64,000 nucleotides of DNA from Dyadobacter endophyticus (GCF_014641595.1 NZ_BMIA01000002.1:1674001-1738000), one strand, 5' to 3'; positions 36,145 to 44,420 are shown, counted from the first letter of the stretch. Notes: generated by a model from the letters alone, not told the origin. Made by a program: numbers and translations.

Positions 36145-36195
36145 TTTTATAACCAATCAAATGTAACTTTTAGCCACATTTGATTGGTTATAAAA
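36145..36195. repeat. Perfect 20-bp inverted repeat, not a typical terminator
   Basis: The arms are 36145-36164 (begins TTTTATAACC, ends AATGT) and 36176-36195 (begins ACATTTGATT, ends ATAAAA). They match at all 20 positions and enclose an 11-base loop. Neither strand has a T-run following the stem. It is placed 24 bp after the epimerase gene and 140 bp before the siderophore receptor. Confidence 0.9.
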
Positions 36196-36260
36196 ATATT
36201 GGCAGAAAAAATTGAATAATTAGAACGAATTAAAAAATGAGCGAAGAATAACAGAATTCA

Positions 36261-36294
36261 TTATTTGGGATTGGTCTAAATAAGACTACTTTTG
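36261..36294 (+). promoter_or_regulatory. Candidate Fur box overlapping the promoter of the siderophore receptor
   Basis: A 23-bp imperfect palindrome, TTATTTGGGAT-T-GGTCTAAATAA (36261-36283), has outer arms TTATTT/AAATAA intact. It resembles Fur boxes proposed upstream of TonB receptors in Bacteroidota. A -7 element TACTTTTG (36287-36294, consensus TAnnTTTG) follows, and a TTG at 36265-36267 lies 19 bp upstream as the -33 element, inside the palindrome. Repressor binding would therefore block the promoter when iron is plentiful. Confidence 0.5.
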
Positions 36295-36335
36295 CCACCG
36301 CTTCGGCATTAGCTATTTTATTTAATCCCTGTATC

Positions 36336-38810
36336 ATGAGGATATTCTGCTTACTCATCCTTTCTCTTTGCTGCTCTGGCGCTTTCGCACAAACGGGCCA
36401 GATCAAAGGCAATATTAAAAACGCCGCGGGGCAGCCTGCGGAGTCTATCAACCTGATCCTCAAAGGGACAGGCAAGGGAACACTTACCGACGCCGGCGGC
36501 GATTTTGAATTTAATGCATTGCCTCCCGGGCGTTATCAGCTGGTGGGCACAGGCGTAGGCATCAAACGTATCGACCGCAGCGTGCATCTGAAGGCGGACG
36601 AGACCGTTACACTTGAAATCGTCTCCGAAGAAAACACACAGGAACTGCAAACCGTGGAGATCACCGGTCGCCGCGAAACCACTTATAAAAACGACCTTTC
36701 TTTCATCGCCAGCAAAACCGCGACGCCCATTAAAGAGGTGCCGCAGGCGATCGCCTACATTACCAAGGAAGTAATGCGCGACCAGGGCACGTTCCTCATG
36801 GGTGATGCCGTGAAGAACATGAGTGGTGTGAATCAGTTCACGTTTTATGATGACCTGACGATCCGCGGTTTCCGTATGAATGGCGGCAGCACTACCCAGC
36901 TTGTGAATGGCCTCCGTACATTCTCTGGTTTCTGGAAACAGCCGCCGGTTAACTACCTCGAACGCGTGGAAGTGATCAAAGGCGCCGCCTCTGCACTATA
37001 TGGCAATACTTCCCCGGGTGGTACCATCAATCGTGTCACCAAAAAACCGCTCGCAACGCCTCAAAAATCATTGAGTTTTACAACAGGCAGCTTCAATACC
37101 CTGCGTACGCTAGCCGATTTCACCGGCCCGATGAACGAAAGCAAGACTCTGCTTTACCGCCTCAATCTTGGTTATGTGAATGCTCAGGGCTTCCGGAATA
37201 TGCAGTTTGACAAAAACATCATCATTGCGCCATCGGTATCATTTCTGCCTACCGAAAAGACCCGCATCAACTTCGACCTTGTTTTCAACCGCTCCAACAG
37301 CCGCCTCGACCGTGGGCAGTCTGTTAAAGGCAACGACCTTTATTCAAGCTCGATCCGCACGTCATTGAATGCTGTGAATGATTATCTCAATGAAGAAACC
37401 TATCTGATCACGACTTCATTGAACCATCAGTTTACCCAAAACACCTCATTCAACGTCGCTTACCTGCGCACAGGTTACTCCGAAGACCTGCTCGAACACC
37501 GCAGCAGCAACACGAATGGCGTCGACTCGGCTGGAAAGGCAATTGAAAACCTCGTCGCCCGCCAGGTATTTATCCGTAAAACGAAGTCGTTCATGGATAA
37601 TGTGTCGCTGTTTTTCAACCATAACTTCAACACGGGTATCGCAGAGCACAAACTGGTGGCCGGGTATGACTTCATCCAGTCGTCGACGCCAAAAGGTTCC
37701 GGTCAGCAAACCGCTAATGGTTACCTGCTCAAAGCCGGTGGTGCGGCGGCCTACAATGCCAAAACGCCCGAAAAGTATGTTTTCTACAACTACGTGGAAA
37801 ACGGCGTGACTTACAGCATTCCCAAGCCAAATATCTCACATTACGACCTGACGTTGCAGAACAACAACATGGAAGATCCTTCCAAATACATTTACAACGT
37901 GACGGCGAATGCAGCTACCACGCCGGTACTTTACAAATTGCACGGCTTGTATTTGCAGGAACAATTGAAAATCAAGCGCTTGCAAATCCTTCTTGGCCTG
38001 CGTTACGATACTTATATCGACAAGAAAGGCTACACCACCAACAACGAGTCGAATGTAACACAGCATGCATTGCTGCCGCGGATTGGGGCTGTGTATTCCT
38101 TGACTAATCATATTAATGTGTATGGTACCTACACACAGGGTTACAATCCGCAGGATCCGGTTGTACAAAGCAACCCATTGTCAGGCGGGCCGTTCGACCC
38201 GATCCGCAGCAGCCTTTCGGAAGCTGGTTTGAAAACCGAATGGCTCGATGGCCGCCTAACCGCGAACGTTTCGGTTTATAAAATCAGCCAAACCAACACA
38301 TTATATTCAGCCAATGCAGCCGACAGGCCCGATCTGATGATCCAGGTCGGCAAAGAAAGCGCAAAAGGGGTAGAATTTGACGTGACAGGAAACATTCACC
38401 CAAATTGGAACGTCATCGCAACTTACAGCTACAACGACGCAAAGATCACCGACGCGGGTTCACGCGCCGCAGACCAGGTGTTCGTAAATCTGCAAAAACC
38501 GAATGCCCCGAAAAATCAGGGAAGCATTTGGACGAAATACACCTTCGTAAACAACTTCCTCAGCGGCTTCGGAGTAGGCCTCGGCGGAAACTTCGTGACC
38601 GAGCGCAACCTCTCGCTGAACAACAGCCAGACCTTGCCGGGTTATGCCTTGCTGAATGGAGCTCTTTACTACAAAATCGACAAATTTCAGTTCCAGGTGA
38701 ACCTTAATAACCTGGGTAACAAAACTTATTGGGTAGGCGGTTACGATTACCTGCGCCTCTTCCCCGGCGCGCCGCGCAACTTCATGGCGACTATTTCTTA
38801 CACCTTTTAA
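36336..38810 (+). CDS. TonB-dependent siderophore receptor
   Basis: An 824-residue outer-membrane receptor. A signal peptide (CLLILSLCCSGAFAQ) is followed by a carboxypeptidase-regulatory-like domain (about 20-105; GQIKGNIKNAAGQPAESINL, LPPGRYQLVGTGVG). The plug domain (about 115-240) has IKEVPQAIAYITKEVMRDQG, RVEVIKGAASALYGNTSPGG and TINRVTKKP. The 22-strand barrel ends with RNFMATISYTF, an aromatic terminal residue recognised by the Bam machinery. It resembles FhuA/FpvA-like receptors for ferric siderophores rather than SusC. The PepSY gene follows at 24 bp, a common pairing for ferric-siderophore reduction in the periplasm. Upstream sites suggest iron control. Confidence 0.92.
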   Translation: MRIFCLLILSLCCSGAFAQTGQIKGNIKNAAGQPAESINLILKGTGKGTLTDAGGDFEFNALPPGRYQLVGTGVGIKRIDRSVHLKADETVTLEIVSEENTQELQTVEITGRRETTYKNDLSFIASKTATPIKEVPQAIAYITKEVMRDQGTFLMGDAVKNMSGVNQFTFYDDLTIRGFRMNGGSTTQLVNGLRTFSGFWKQPPVNYLERVEVIKGAASALYGNTSPGGTINRVTKKPLATPQKSLSFTTGSFNTLRTLADFTGPMNESKTLLYRLNLGYVNAQGFRNMQFDKNIIIAPSVSFLPTEKTRINFDLVFNRSNSRLDRGQSVKGNDLYSSSIRTSLNAVNDYLNEETYLITTSLNHQFTQNTSFNVAYLRTGYSEDLLEHRSSNTNGVDSAGKAIENLVARQVFIRKTKSFMDNVSLFFNHNFNTGIAEHKLVAGYDFIQSSTPKGSGQQTANGYLLKAGGAAAYNAKTPEKYVFYNYVENGVTYSIPKPNISHYDLTLQNNNMEDPSKYIYNVTANAATTPVLYKLHGLYLQEQLKIKRLQILLGLRYDTYIDKKGYTTNNESNVTQHALLPRIGAVYSLTNHINVYGTYTQGYNPQDPVVQSNPLSGGPFDPIRSSLSEAGLKTEWLDGRLTANVSVYKISQTNTLYSANAADRPDLMIQVGKESAKGVEFDVTGNIHPNWNVIATYSYNDAKITDAGSRAADQVFVNLQKPNAPKNQGSIWTKYTFVNNFLSGFGVGLGGNFVTERNLSLNNSQTLPGYALLNGALYYKIDKFQFQVNLNNLGNKTYWVGGYDYLRLFPGAPRNFMATISYTF

Positions 38811-38834
38811 AATGCGTGCTATTTCATCAAATCC

Positions 38835-40010
38835 GTGAAAAAGACATTCAAGAAAATTGCATCGCAACTACACTTATGGCTGGGGGTTTCCTCCGGCCTT
38901 GTGGTTTTTATAGTGGCGCTCACCGGAAGCATCCTGGTTTTCGAAGAAGAGCTCGAACCGGTGATTTATCGCAAACTCCACGTCGTTGAAGTCCCGAAAG
39001 ATCAGTCTCCGCTTCCGATGGATAATCTCCATGCCACCGTTGCGAGCGCCTATCCCAAGCAACGCATTGCTCGCATCGCCATTGAGCCTCACCCCGACCG
39101 GACGGTCATATTCGGGTTGGTGAAAGGCAAGAAAGAAAAGGATGTTCTTTCCGTGGCTGTAAATCCTTATACCGCCGAAATCACGGACACACGCCGTGAA
39201 AACGAATCGTTTTTCCACATTGTGCTTCAATTGCACCGGTACCTGTGCCTGGAAGACACAGGCAAGTTGATTACGGGGGTAGCTTGTGTGATGTTCCTCG
39301 TTATTATGATTACGGGACTCGTCCTTTGGTGGCCTAACCGCAAGCAAACCAAGCAGCGCCTCACCATCAAATGGGGGGCCAAATTCAAGCGTCTCAACTG
39401 GGATCTCCACGCTGTTTTCGGCTTTTACGTACTGCCATTTACATTTCTGATTGCATTGACCGGCCTGGTTTGGAGCTACAAATGGGTCAATAACATGATT
39501 TACATGACCTTCGACGGCAAGCCGCAACAAAAACGCGAGGCGCCTGCGAACATGGGCATTACTAATGCTGCTTCCACCGGCACATTAGCCAAAATCACCG
39601 CCGAAACCAATCGCCTGCTCCCCCATCCTGGCCGCATTCAATTCACACTTCCTGAATCCGACAGCCTTTCGATTACCATTTCCAAAGTCAACGAAAACGC
39701 TTCCATCGCCAATGTGGTCGATTTCCTTTATTTCGACCAGAACGACGGCCATTTGCTCAGCAAGCGGCTTTATGATGATGAAACCACGGGTATGAAAGTG
39801 CGTAGGTTGGTGTTTCCGATTCATACTGGGAGCCTTTGGGGGTTGCCTACGAAGATTTTAGCTTTGATTGTGGCGCTCATTACCGCTACGCTGCCGGTTA
39901 CGGGGGTGATTATTTGGGTTGGGAGGAAGTTTAAGAAGGAGAAGAAGGTGATCAAAAAAAGTGTCGCGCCACATGCAGTCGGTAGCCGAGCGAAAGTGAC
40001 TGTTAGTTAA
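38835..40010 (+). CDS. PepSY-domain inner-membrane protein (siderophore-associated)
   Basis: A 391-residue membrane protein of the PepSY-associated TM helix (PiuB/FsqB-type) family. It opens with KIASQLHLWLGVSSGLVVF, then a periplasmic PepSY domain with VASAYPKQRIARIAIEPHP. Further membrane segments carry conserved histidines: FFHIVLQLHRYLCLEDTGK, LNWDLHAVFGFYVLPFTF, VFPIHTGSLWGLPTKI. Members near ferric-siderophore receptors are thought to reduce or release iron, possibly through haem bound by these histidines. The start is a GTG at 38835; the sequence directly after it fits the family start. A terminator follows at 40056. Confidence 0.88.
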   Translation: MKKTFKKIASQLHLWLGVSSGLVVFIVALTGSILVFEEELEPVIYRKLHVVEVPKDQSPLPMDNLHATVASAYPKQRIARIAIEPHPDRTVIFGLVKGKKEKDVLSVAVNPYTAEITDTRRENESFFHIVLQLHRYLCLEDTGKLITGVACVMFLVIMITGLVLWWPNRKQTKQRLTIKWGAKFKRLNWDLHAVFGFYVLPFTFLIALTGLVWSYKWVNNMIYMTFDGKPQQKREAPANMGITNAASTGTLAKITAETNRLLPHPGRIQFTLPESDSLSITISKVNENASIANVVDFLYFDQNDGHLLSKRLYDDETTGMKVRRLVFPIHTGSLWGLPTKILALIVALITATLPVTGVIIWVGRKFKKEKKVIKKSVAPHAVGSRAKVTVS

Positions 40011-40055
40011 TCATTTTTACGCCGGATAAGTAAAATCGGTTAGTTGATAAAGGGA

Positions 40056-40100
40056 TCCCTGATAAAACTAAGAGTCACTTAGCTTTATCAGGGATTTTTA
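40056..40100 (+). terminator. Intrinsic terminator after the PepSY gene
   Basis: Seventeen-base arms 40056-40072 and 40078-40094 (TCCCTGATAAAACTAAG against CTTAGCTTTATCAGGGA, one mismatch), with a five-base loop and a TTTTTA tail. It separates the iron operon from the accessory islet. Confidence 0.9.
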
Positions 40101-40142
40101 TTAGCACTTCATCACACATTCACATGTAACCAAAGGAAATCC

Positions 40143-40176
40143 ACTTGTTGGAAATCTACACAAATTCCTATATTTG
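40143..40176 (+). promoter_or_regulatory. Promoter with copy 1 of a 22-bp motif
   Basis: The motif at 40143-40164 begins ACTTGTTGGAAA and ends TACACAAA. It recurs at 40409-40430 with 20 of 22 positions equal. A TTG (40148-40150) and a perfect -7 word TATATTTG (40169-40176) with 18 bp between them make a Bacteroidota-type promoter for the gene at 40182; the start codon is only 6 bp downstream, so the transcript would be nearly leaderless. Confidence 0.55.
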
Positions 40177-40181
40177 TCTTA

Positions 40182-40394
40182 ATGAAGACATTTGCTTCCA
40201 TGGAGGAGGCTTTTCAGTGGTGGCTGACGAATATCTACCCATCACTTCCAGCCGAAGTAAAGAAAGGAAAATTGACTTACGCTTGGAGAGACTTCACCTA
40301 CAACAGAGGCATTTCACAAGCAAGAATGAAAGAAATCCTTTCCGAGTACGGAGAAATAGAAGTGCAAACTTTGATTAAATATTCTCCGAAGTAA
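40182..40394 (+). CDS. Small protein of unknown function (70 aa)
   Basis: A 70-residue protein with no signal peptide and no membrane segment. It starts MKTFASMEEAFQWWLTNIYP and ends in a basic/helical stretch GISQARMKEILSEYGEIEVQ, which could be a small DNA- or RNA-binding helical domain. I do not recognise the family. It is supported as a gene by a good promoter just upstream, by coding-like composition, and by sharing a 22-bp upstream motif with the following small gene. Confidence 0.6.
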   Translation: MKTFASMEEAFQWWLTNIYPSLPAEVKKGKLTYAWRDFTYNRGISQARMKEILSEYGEIEVQTLIKYSPK

Positions 40395-40408
40395 TTTTTT
40401 TGAATTGA

Positions 40409-40430
40409 ACTTGTTGGAAAATTACACAAA
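40409..40430 (+). repeat. Copy 2 of the 22-bp upstream motif
   Basis: The copy begins ACTTGTTGGAAA and ends TACACAAA; only positions 13 and 14 differ from copy 1. A weak -7 word TAAATTTA (40441-40448) lies 9-16 bp before the ATG at 40457. Partial symmetry (TTGT against ACAA at the two ends) would suit a shared operator. Confidence 0.7.
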
Positions 40431-40456
40431 AACGATCACTTAAATTTATCATTCCT

Positions 40457-40741
40457 ATGGACACACTTCACGATTCACAACAAAATCAAACTACTGATTA
40501 TCAACGCGACACGTTGAAACTTGCAAATTCGAGTCAACAGCAGATCATCAAAGACTTCTTCCAAAAAGACAGCGGCAGCGAAATGATAGAATCCCTCAAT
40601 ACGCTCATTGAAACATACCTATTTACCGAAAACCTCACCTGTGTCACTCCTGAAATGCGAGAGCACATCGTCAATCAACTTCGTGTAGCCACGTTAATTG
40701 CAAAACTAGACACCAGCAGCAACGAAATTGGAAGCGCCTGA
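40457..40741 (+). CDS. Small protein of unknown function (94 aa)
   Basis: A 94-residue, acidic, probably all-helical protein. It has a polar, disordered start (DSQQNQTTDYQRDTLKL) followed by predicted helices IKDFFQKDSGSEMIESLNTL and PEMREHIVNQLRVATLIAKL. No motif of a known family was recognised. It follows the 70-residue gene by 62 bp and carries the second copy of the shared motif upstream. It is AT-rich like its neighbours and may belong to the same mobile or accessory unit. Confidence 0.6.
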   Translation: MDTLHDSQQNQTTDYQRDTLKLANSSQQQIIKDFFQKDSGSEMIESLNTLIETYLFTENLTCVTPEMREHIVNQLRVATLIAKLDTSSNEIGSA

Positions 40742-40839
40742 ACGAAGCTCACGAGAGGGCTATTGCCCGAAAACCCACAGTTATTGTTTGGACAGCCAGG
40801 CTTGCCGCCTGATAATTTACAATAGGAGATCGTCCCGGA

Positions 40840-40884
40840 AAGAGAATTACACCATTGAAAACTTGGCGTAATTCTCTTCTTTTG
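40840..40884 (+). terminator. Stem-loop with T-tract upstream of the Panacea gene
   Basis: Arms AAGAGAATTAC (40840-40850) and GTAATTCTCTT (40868-40878) are perfectly complementary with a 17-base loop, and CTTTTG follows. It probably ends the transcript of the two small genes. Confidence 0.75.
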
Positions 40885-40929
40885 TGTTTGTTGAATGTCA
40901 GACTTTATTATATCAACAAGCCGAATTGT

Positions 40930-41412
40930 ATGGAAAAGATCGACAGCTATGGATACAAAGCAACCGATATAGCCAACTGGTTCCTCTGTCATATAGACCG
41001 GGATGCAGGTGACTCCATCACGCATTTAAAGCTGCAAAAACTCCTGTACTACGCGCAAGCGTGGTGTATAGTACTTTCCGGCAAATCACTATTTGACGAT
41101 GATTTTGAAGCATGGTCGCATGGGCCGGTTCTACCGAGCATATACAATGAATTTAAGCGCTTCGGATTTGAAGCCTTGCCCAGCTGTGATTGCGTGAACA
41201 ACATTGAGGAAGATGTTGAAAATATACTGGACGAAGTTCAGCGGGTATACGGCGAAAAAAGTGCCAAATATCTTGAAGAGTTAACCCACCATGAGGCTCC
41301 GTGGATTGAAGCGAGAAATGGTCTTCCTCTTGAAGTCAGATGCTCCAATATCATATTGAAGGAGAATATGTTTCGTTTCTATTCTGAAATGCTTCAGGAG
41401 AATGCGGGGTAG
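40930..41412 (+). CDS. Panacea-domain (DUF4065, SocA-like) protein, putative antitoxin
   Basis: A 160-residue cytoplasmic protein. The DUF4065 pattern is clear: YKATDIANWFLCHI, THLKLQKLLYYAQAWCIVLS, the acidic-aromatic FEAWSHGPVLPSIYNEFKRF, and the late HHEAPWIEARNGLP. Panacea proteins are known as versatile antitoxins (PanA) paired with many unrelated toxins, and as SocA, the adaptor antitoxin of Caulobacter SocB. The ATG at 40930 fits the family start; a TTG at 40855 would run through the stem-loop upstream. The gene overlaps the next one by 11 bp, the arrangement expected for a toxin-antitoxin pair. Toxin neutralisation here is inferred, not shown. Confidence 0.85.
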   Translation: MEKIDSYGYKATDIANWFLCHIDRDAGDSITHLKLQKLLYYAQAWCIVLSGKSLFDDDFEAWSHGPVLPSIYNEFKRFGFEALPSCDCVNNIEEDVENILDEVQRVYGEKSAKYLEELTHHEAPWIEARNGLPLEVRCSNIILKENMFRFYSEMLQENAG

Positions 41413-41842
41413 AAAGTCTGAGCGCCACATACCCAACGCGGCCATCAACAAAAAGGATGAAAAAGGAGGCATTTTGCTCACTATTGACGAATGTAAAATA
41501 TTCGGTATTCAGAGGAATATGCACGACCATCCCTATGTGAACCTAAAATATTTCGACAGCAACTATGAATGCTTGTCTGTGTGGGAAAAAGATGAATTGA
41601 AGTTGCTATCTGATTTCATTCAAAAAGTCTCTAACAGCAATTGGTTCGACATTCAGAGATCCTGCACCAAACACCAAGACAAAAGTGTTTTGCCCAAAAG
41701 CAAAAAAGTAGAAAACGTGAGTCCCGATATTACTTTTTTCGAACTAAGAGTAAGCATTAAAGCACGGGTACATGGTTTTCGATCGGCAAATGCGTTTTTT
41801 CTGTGCTGGCTGGATCGAAATCATCAGATTTACCCAATGTGA
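41402..41842 (+). CDS. Unknown protein overlapping the Panacea gene, putative toxin partner
   Basis: A 146-residue basic protein with no signal or membrane segment. Its body contains ILLTIDECKIFGIQRNMHD and YVNLKYFDSNYECLSVWEKD. The C-terminal third (ISIK-like FFELRVSIKARVHGF, then FFLCWLDRNHQIYP) looks like the terminal beta-strands of a small RNase-like or nucleic-acid-binding fold, but no known toxin family is recognised. The start ATG lies inside the Panacea gene (11-bp overlap), so translation is probably coupled. It ends 20 bp from the convergent bioB stop. Alternatives are an adaptor or a second subunit rather than a toxin. Confidence 0.6.
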   Translation: MRGRKSERHIPNAAINKKDEKGGILLTIDECKIFGIQRNMHDHPYVNLKYFDSNYECLSVWEKDELKLLSDFIQKVSNSNWFDIQRSCTKHQDKSVLPKSKKVENVSPDITFFELRVSIKARVHGFRSANAFFLCWLDRNHQIYPM

Positions 41843-41862
41843 AATACTGGTTGGTCATTCAT

Positions 41863-42843
41863 CTAAGCATTCACCTCCTCTTTAACCAAAGCTTTCAACC
41901 CCAAAACTTCCATCATCTCCCGGTCCTGGCTCATCCCCGGATTCGGCGTCACGAGCAACTCCCCATTCTCATTCGTAAAGATGGAATTAGCTCCTGCCAT
42001 AAAGCAGAAGGCCTGCTCATACTCACTCATTTCCATGCGGCCGGCGCTGAGGCGGACCATCGCTTTCGGCATCAGAATGCGCGCGGTGGCGATCATTCGC
42101 ACCATTTCCCAGGTGTCCACCTTTTTCATATCGCCCAACGGTGTACCCTGTACGCGAGCGAGCGCGTTTACAGGTACGGATTCGGGGTGCTCGGGCATGG
42201 TGGATAGCGTGTGAAGCATTTGAATGCGGTTTTCACGGGTTTCGCCGAGGCCGATAATGCCTCCGCAGCATACGGATATGCCCGCTTTACGCACGTGGTC
42301 GACCGTGTGGAGGCGGTCGTCGTAGGTGCGGGTGGTAATGATTTGCCCGTAATATTCGGCAGAAGAGTCGAGGTTGTGGTTGTAGGCATAAAGGCCGGCA
42401 GCTTTGAGCTTTTCGGCCTGGGTTTCGGTGAGCATGCCGAGGGTGCAGCATACTTCGAGGCCCAACGCGGCTACTTCGGTCACCATTTCCAGTACCCGGT
42501 CGAAATCGCGGTTGTCTTTCACTTCACGCCAGGCGGCGGCCATGCAGAAACGGCTCGATCCGCCCTCACGGGCGCGGCGGGCGACGGCTACCACGTCGTC
42601 CTTTTTCATCAGTGCTTTTACATTAATGCCTGTCTGGTAACGGGCCGCTTGTCCGCAATAGGCGCAGTCTTCGGGGCAGCCGCCGGTTTTGATAGACAAC
42701 AATGTACATACCTGAATGCGCTCCGGGTCGTGCCACTGCCGGTGGACGGCCGCTGCGTCGTAAATCAGTTGCAGTAATGGGCGGTTGTAAATGGCTTCGA
42801 TCTCGTCGGGCGTCCAGTCGTTACGGATGGTATCGGTTTGCAT
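41863..42843 (-). CDS. bioB: Biotin synthase
   Basis: A 326-residue radical-SAM enzyme that inserts sulfur into dethiobiotin. The cluster-binding CxxxCxxC motif is in GGCPEDCAYCGQAARY. Further hallmarks are GSSRFCMAAAWREVKD, LGLEVCCTLGMLTETQAEKL, the YNHNLDSSAEYYGQI element and VCCGGIIGLGETRENR; the second cluster Arg region is PKAMVRLSAGRMEMSE. The late ANSIFTNENGELLVTPNPG is also conserved. Length is normal for the family. Other biotin genes are not adjacent. It is convergent with the islet genes. Confidence 0.97.
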   Translation of the reverse strand: MQTDTIRNDWTPDEIEAIYNRPLLQLIYDAAAVHRQWHDPERIQVCTLLSIKTGGCPEDCAYCGQAARYQTGINVKALMKKDDVVAVARRAREGGSSRFCMAAAWREVKDNRDFDRVLEMVTEVAALGLEVCCTLGMLTETQAEKLKAAGLYAYNHNLDSSAEYYGQIITTRTYDDRLHTVDHVRKAGISVCCGGIIGLGETRENRIQMLHTLSTMPEHPESVPVNALARVQGTPLGDMKKVDTWEMVRMIATARILMPKAMVRLSAGRMEMSEYEQAFCFMAGANSIFTNENGELLVTPNPGMSQDREMMEVLGLKALVKEEVNA

Positions 42844-42927
42844 AGCAGCATTGTTTTCGAACCAAATGTAGTTGGCCCACCGGCGCAGGAATGCGTCCGG
42901 TTTGGAAGAAAGATAATAGTCCGGTAC

Positions 42928-42964
42928 AATAAAAATGCCTCCCGGTTTATAGTCCGGAAGGCAT
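42928..42964 (-). terminator. Intrinsic terminator of the GH125 gene
   Basis: Read on the minus strand: ATGCCTTCCGG, an 8-base loop, CCGGGAGGCAT, then TTTTATT. One mismatch in an 11-bp stem. It lies 26 bp past the GH125 stop and in front of bioB. Confidence 0.88.
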
Positions 42965-42989
42965 CTGGCAATCGGATCGATACGCCCGA

Positions 42990-44420
42990 TTAATATACTT
43001 TCGCCAGCAAATGCGGACGTTCTTTTTCAAGTTTCAGTATGAGCTCGCCGAACAGCGTATTCACCCACGCGAACCATTTCCGCGTAAATTTCGAATCATC
43101 ATCCTTATCGAACGACTCGTGCATAAAACCGGTGTGGTTATGCGTCGTTTTGAGGAGTTTCAGCTGCGCTTCGATCTCCTTGTCGTCGGTAGAAGTAATA
43201 GCGCGGGCTATGATACCCATCGGCCAGACCTGATTCACCAGCGTATGCGGGCTGCCCAGCCCTTCGCCGGCTTTTCCTTTGAAGAAATAAGGATTGGAAT
43301 CGCTCAGCACATATTTCCGGGTATTGATGTAAATCGGGTCTTTGACTGACAGGGCATTCAGATAAGGCAAGCTGATGAGCCCCGGAATGCCCGCATCATC
43401 CATCATTACATGATTTCCGAAACCATCTGCCTCGAACGCATAGATCTTCCCGAACCGGGTATGATCTATGACCGCATGCTTTTTCAATGCAGCTTCCACC
43501 TCCGCAGCCAGTGTCCGGAAATCAGCCGCCAGCTTCGCATTTTTAGTAGCGGACGCTTTTTCCAGCAACTCGGCTACTTCGCGGAAGGACACAACGGCGA
43601 AGAAGTTTGAAGGAATAAAGAATGGGAAAATGGTTGCATCATCCGACGGCCGGAATGTGCTGGCAATAAGCCCCACCGGTTTGATCGGGTTACCGTAGCC
43701 GTTACCCGGAACGGTATCGGTAGACCAGGACGTGACACGACCGAATTTGTAAGGCCCTGGCCCGTCTTTGCGCTGTTGTTCCTTACAAGTTTGCAGTACC
43801 AGTTCCATGGCCTTCAACCAATCGGCGTCGAATGGCTTGGTGTCGCCGGTAGTTTTCCAGTAGTTGTATGCCAAACGAATGGTGTAGCAGAGCGAATCGA
43901 GCTCCCATTTGCGCTCGTGGAGCATGGGGTTCATCTTGGTTTGGTCCTTGCTCCACTCGCTCTCTTTCGGGCGATCGTAGAATGCGTTCGCATAAGGGTC
44001 GATCAAAATGCATTTGGTCTGCCGGTTGATAAGCCCGGCGACCATGTCTTTTAGCTTCGGATCTTCTTTCAGCAACGGCAAATAAGGCCAAACCTGCGCC
44101 GTACTGTCACGGAGCCACATGGCGTCGATGTCGCCGGTGATCACGAAAGTATCGGGCTTGCCGTCTACCGGGTTATAATGTACGGTGGTATCGATGGTAT
44201 TAGGAAAGCAGTTTTCGAAAAGCCATGCCAGTTCGGGGTCTTTGATGACCTTTTTCATGCGGGCAATGGTCGCTTCCACGGCCGGGCTTGTGAAACTGCG
44301 TTTATCGGCCGGTATGCGGACTACCGGAAAATCAGCACTTTTGGCAAACGACCATTTGGGTACGGCCAAGCCAGCGACCGCCAGCGCGCCCGCTTTTATA
44401 AAATCTCTTCTTAGGAACAT
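42990..44420 (-). CDS. GH125 exo-alpha-1,6-mannosidase, exported
   Basis: A 476-residue protein of the DUF1237/GH125 family of metal-independent alpha-mannosidases, which remove terminal alpha-1,6-mannose with inversion. The N-terminus is a twin-arginine signal (LRRDFIKAGALAVAGLAVPK). Family blocks: LAWLFENCFPNTIDTTVHY, FVITGDIDAMWLRDSTAQVW (substrate-binding and acid region), WELDSLCYTIRLAYNYWK, RPSDDATIFPFFIPSNFFAV, and VLSDSNPYFFKGKAGEGLGS near the end. GH125 enzymes help degrade yeast mannan or host N-glycans. It is monocistronic with a promoter in the 507-bp gap upstream and its own terminator. Confidence 0.93.
   Translation of the reverse strand: MFLRRDFIKAGALAVAGLAVPKWSFAKSADFPVVRIPADKRSFTSPAVEATIARMKKVIKDPELAWLFENCFPNTIDTTVHYNPVDGKPDTFVITGDIDAMWLRDSTAQVWPYLPLLKEDPKLKDMVAGLINRQTKCILIDPYANAFYDRPKESEWSKDQTKMNPMLHERKWELDSLCYTIRLAYNYWKTTGDTKPFDADWLKAMELVLQTCKEQQRKDGPGPYKFGRVTSWSTDTVPGNGYGNPIKPVGLIASTFRPSDDATIFPFFIPSNFFAVVSFREVAELLEKASATKNAKLAADFRTLAAEVEAALKKHAVIDHTRFGKIYAFEADGFGNHVMMDDAGIPGLISLPYLNALSVKDPIYINTRKYVLSDSNPYFFKGKAGEGLGSPHTLVNQVWPMGIIARAITSTDDKEIEAQLKLLKTTHNHTGFMHESFDKDDDSKFTRKWFAWVNTLFGELILKLEKERPHLLAKVY

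Noticed and set aside
36145..36195. Intrinsic terminator of the epimerase gene
   Set aside because: The stem is strong, but A-residues rather than T-residues follow on the plus strand, so it is listed as a repeat of unknown role.
40855..40929. Longer Panacea protein starting at a TTG
   Set aside because: The added segment is translated from the second half of a terminator hairpin and does not resemble the DUF4065 start.
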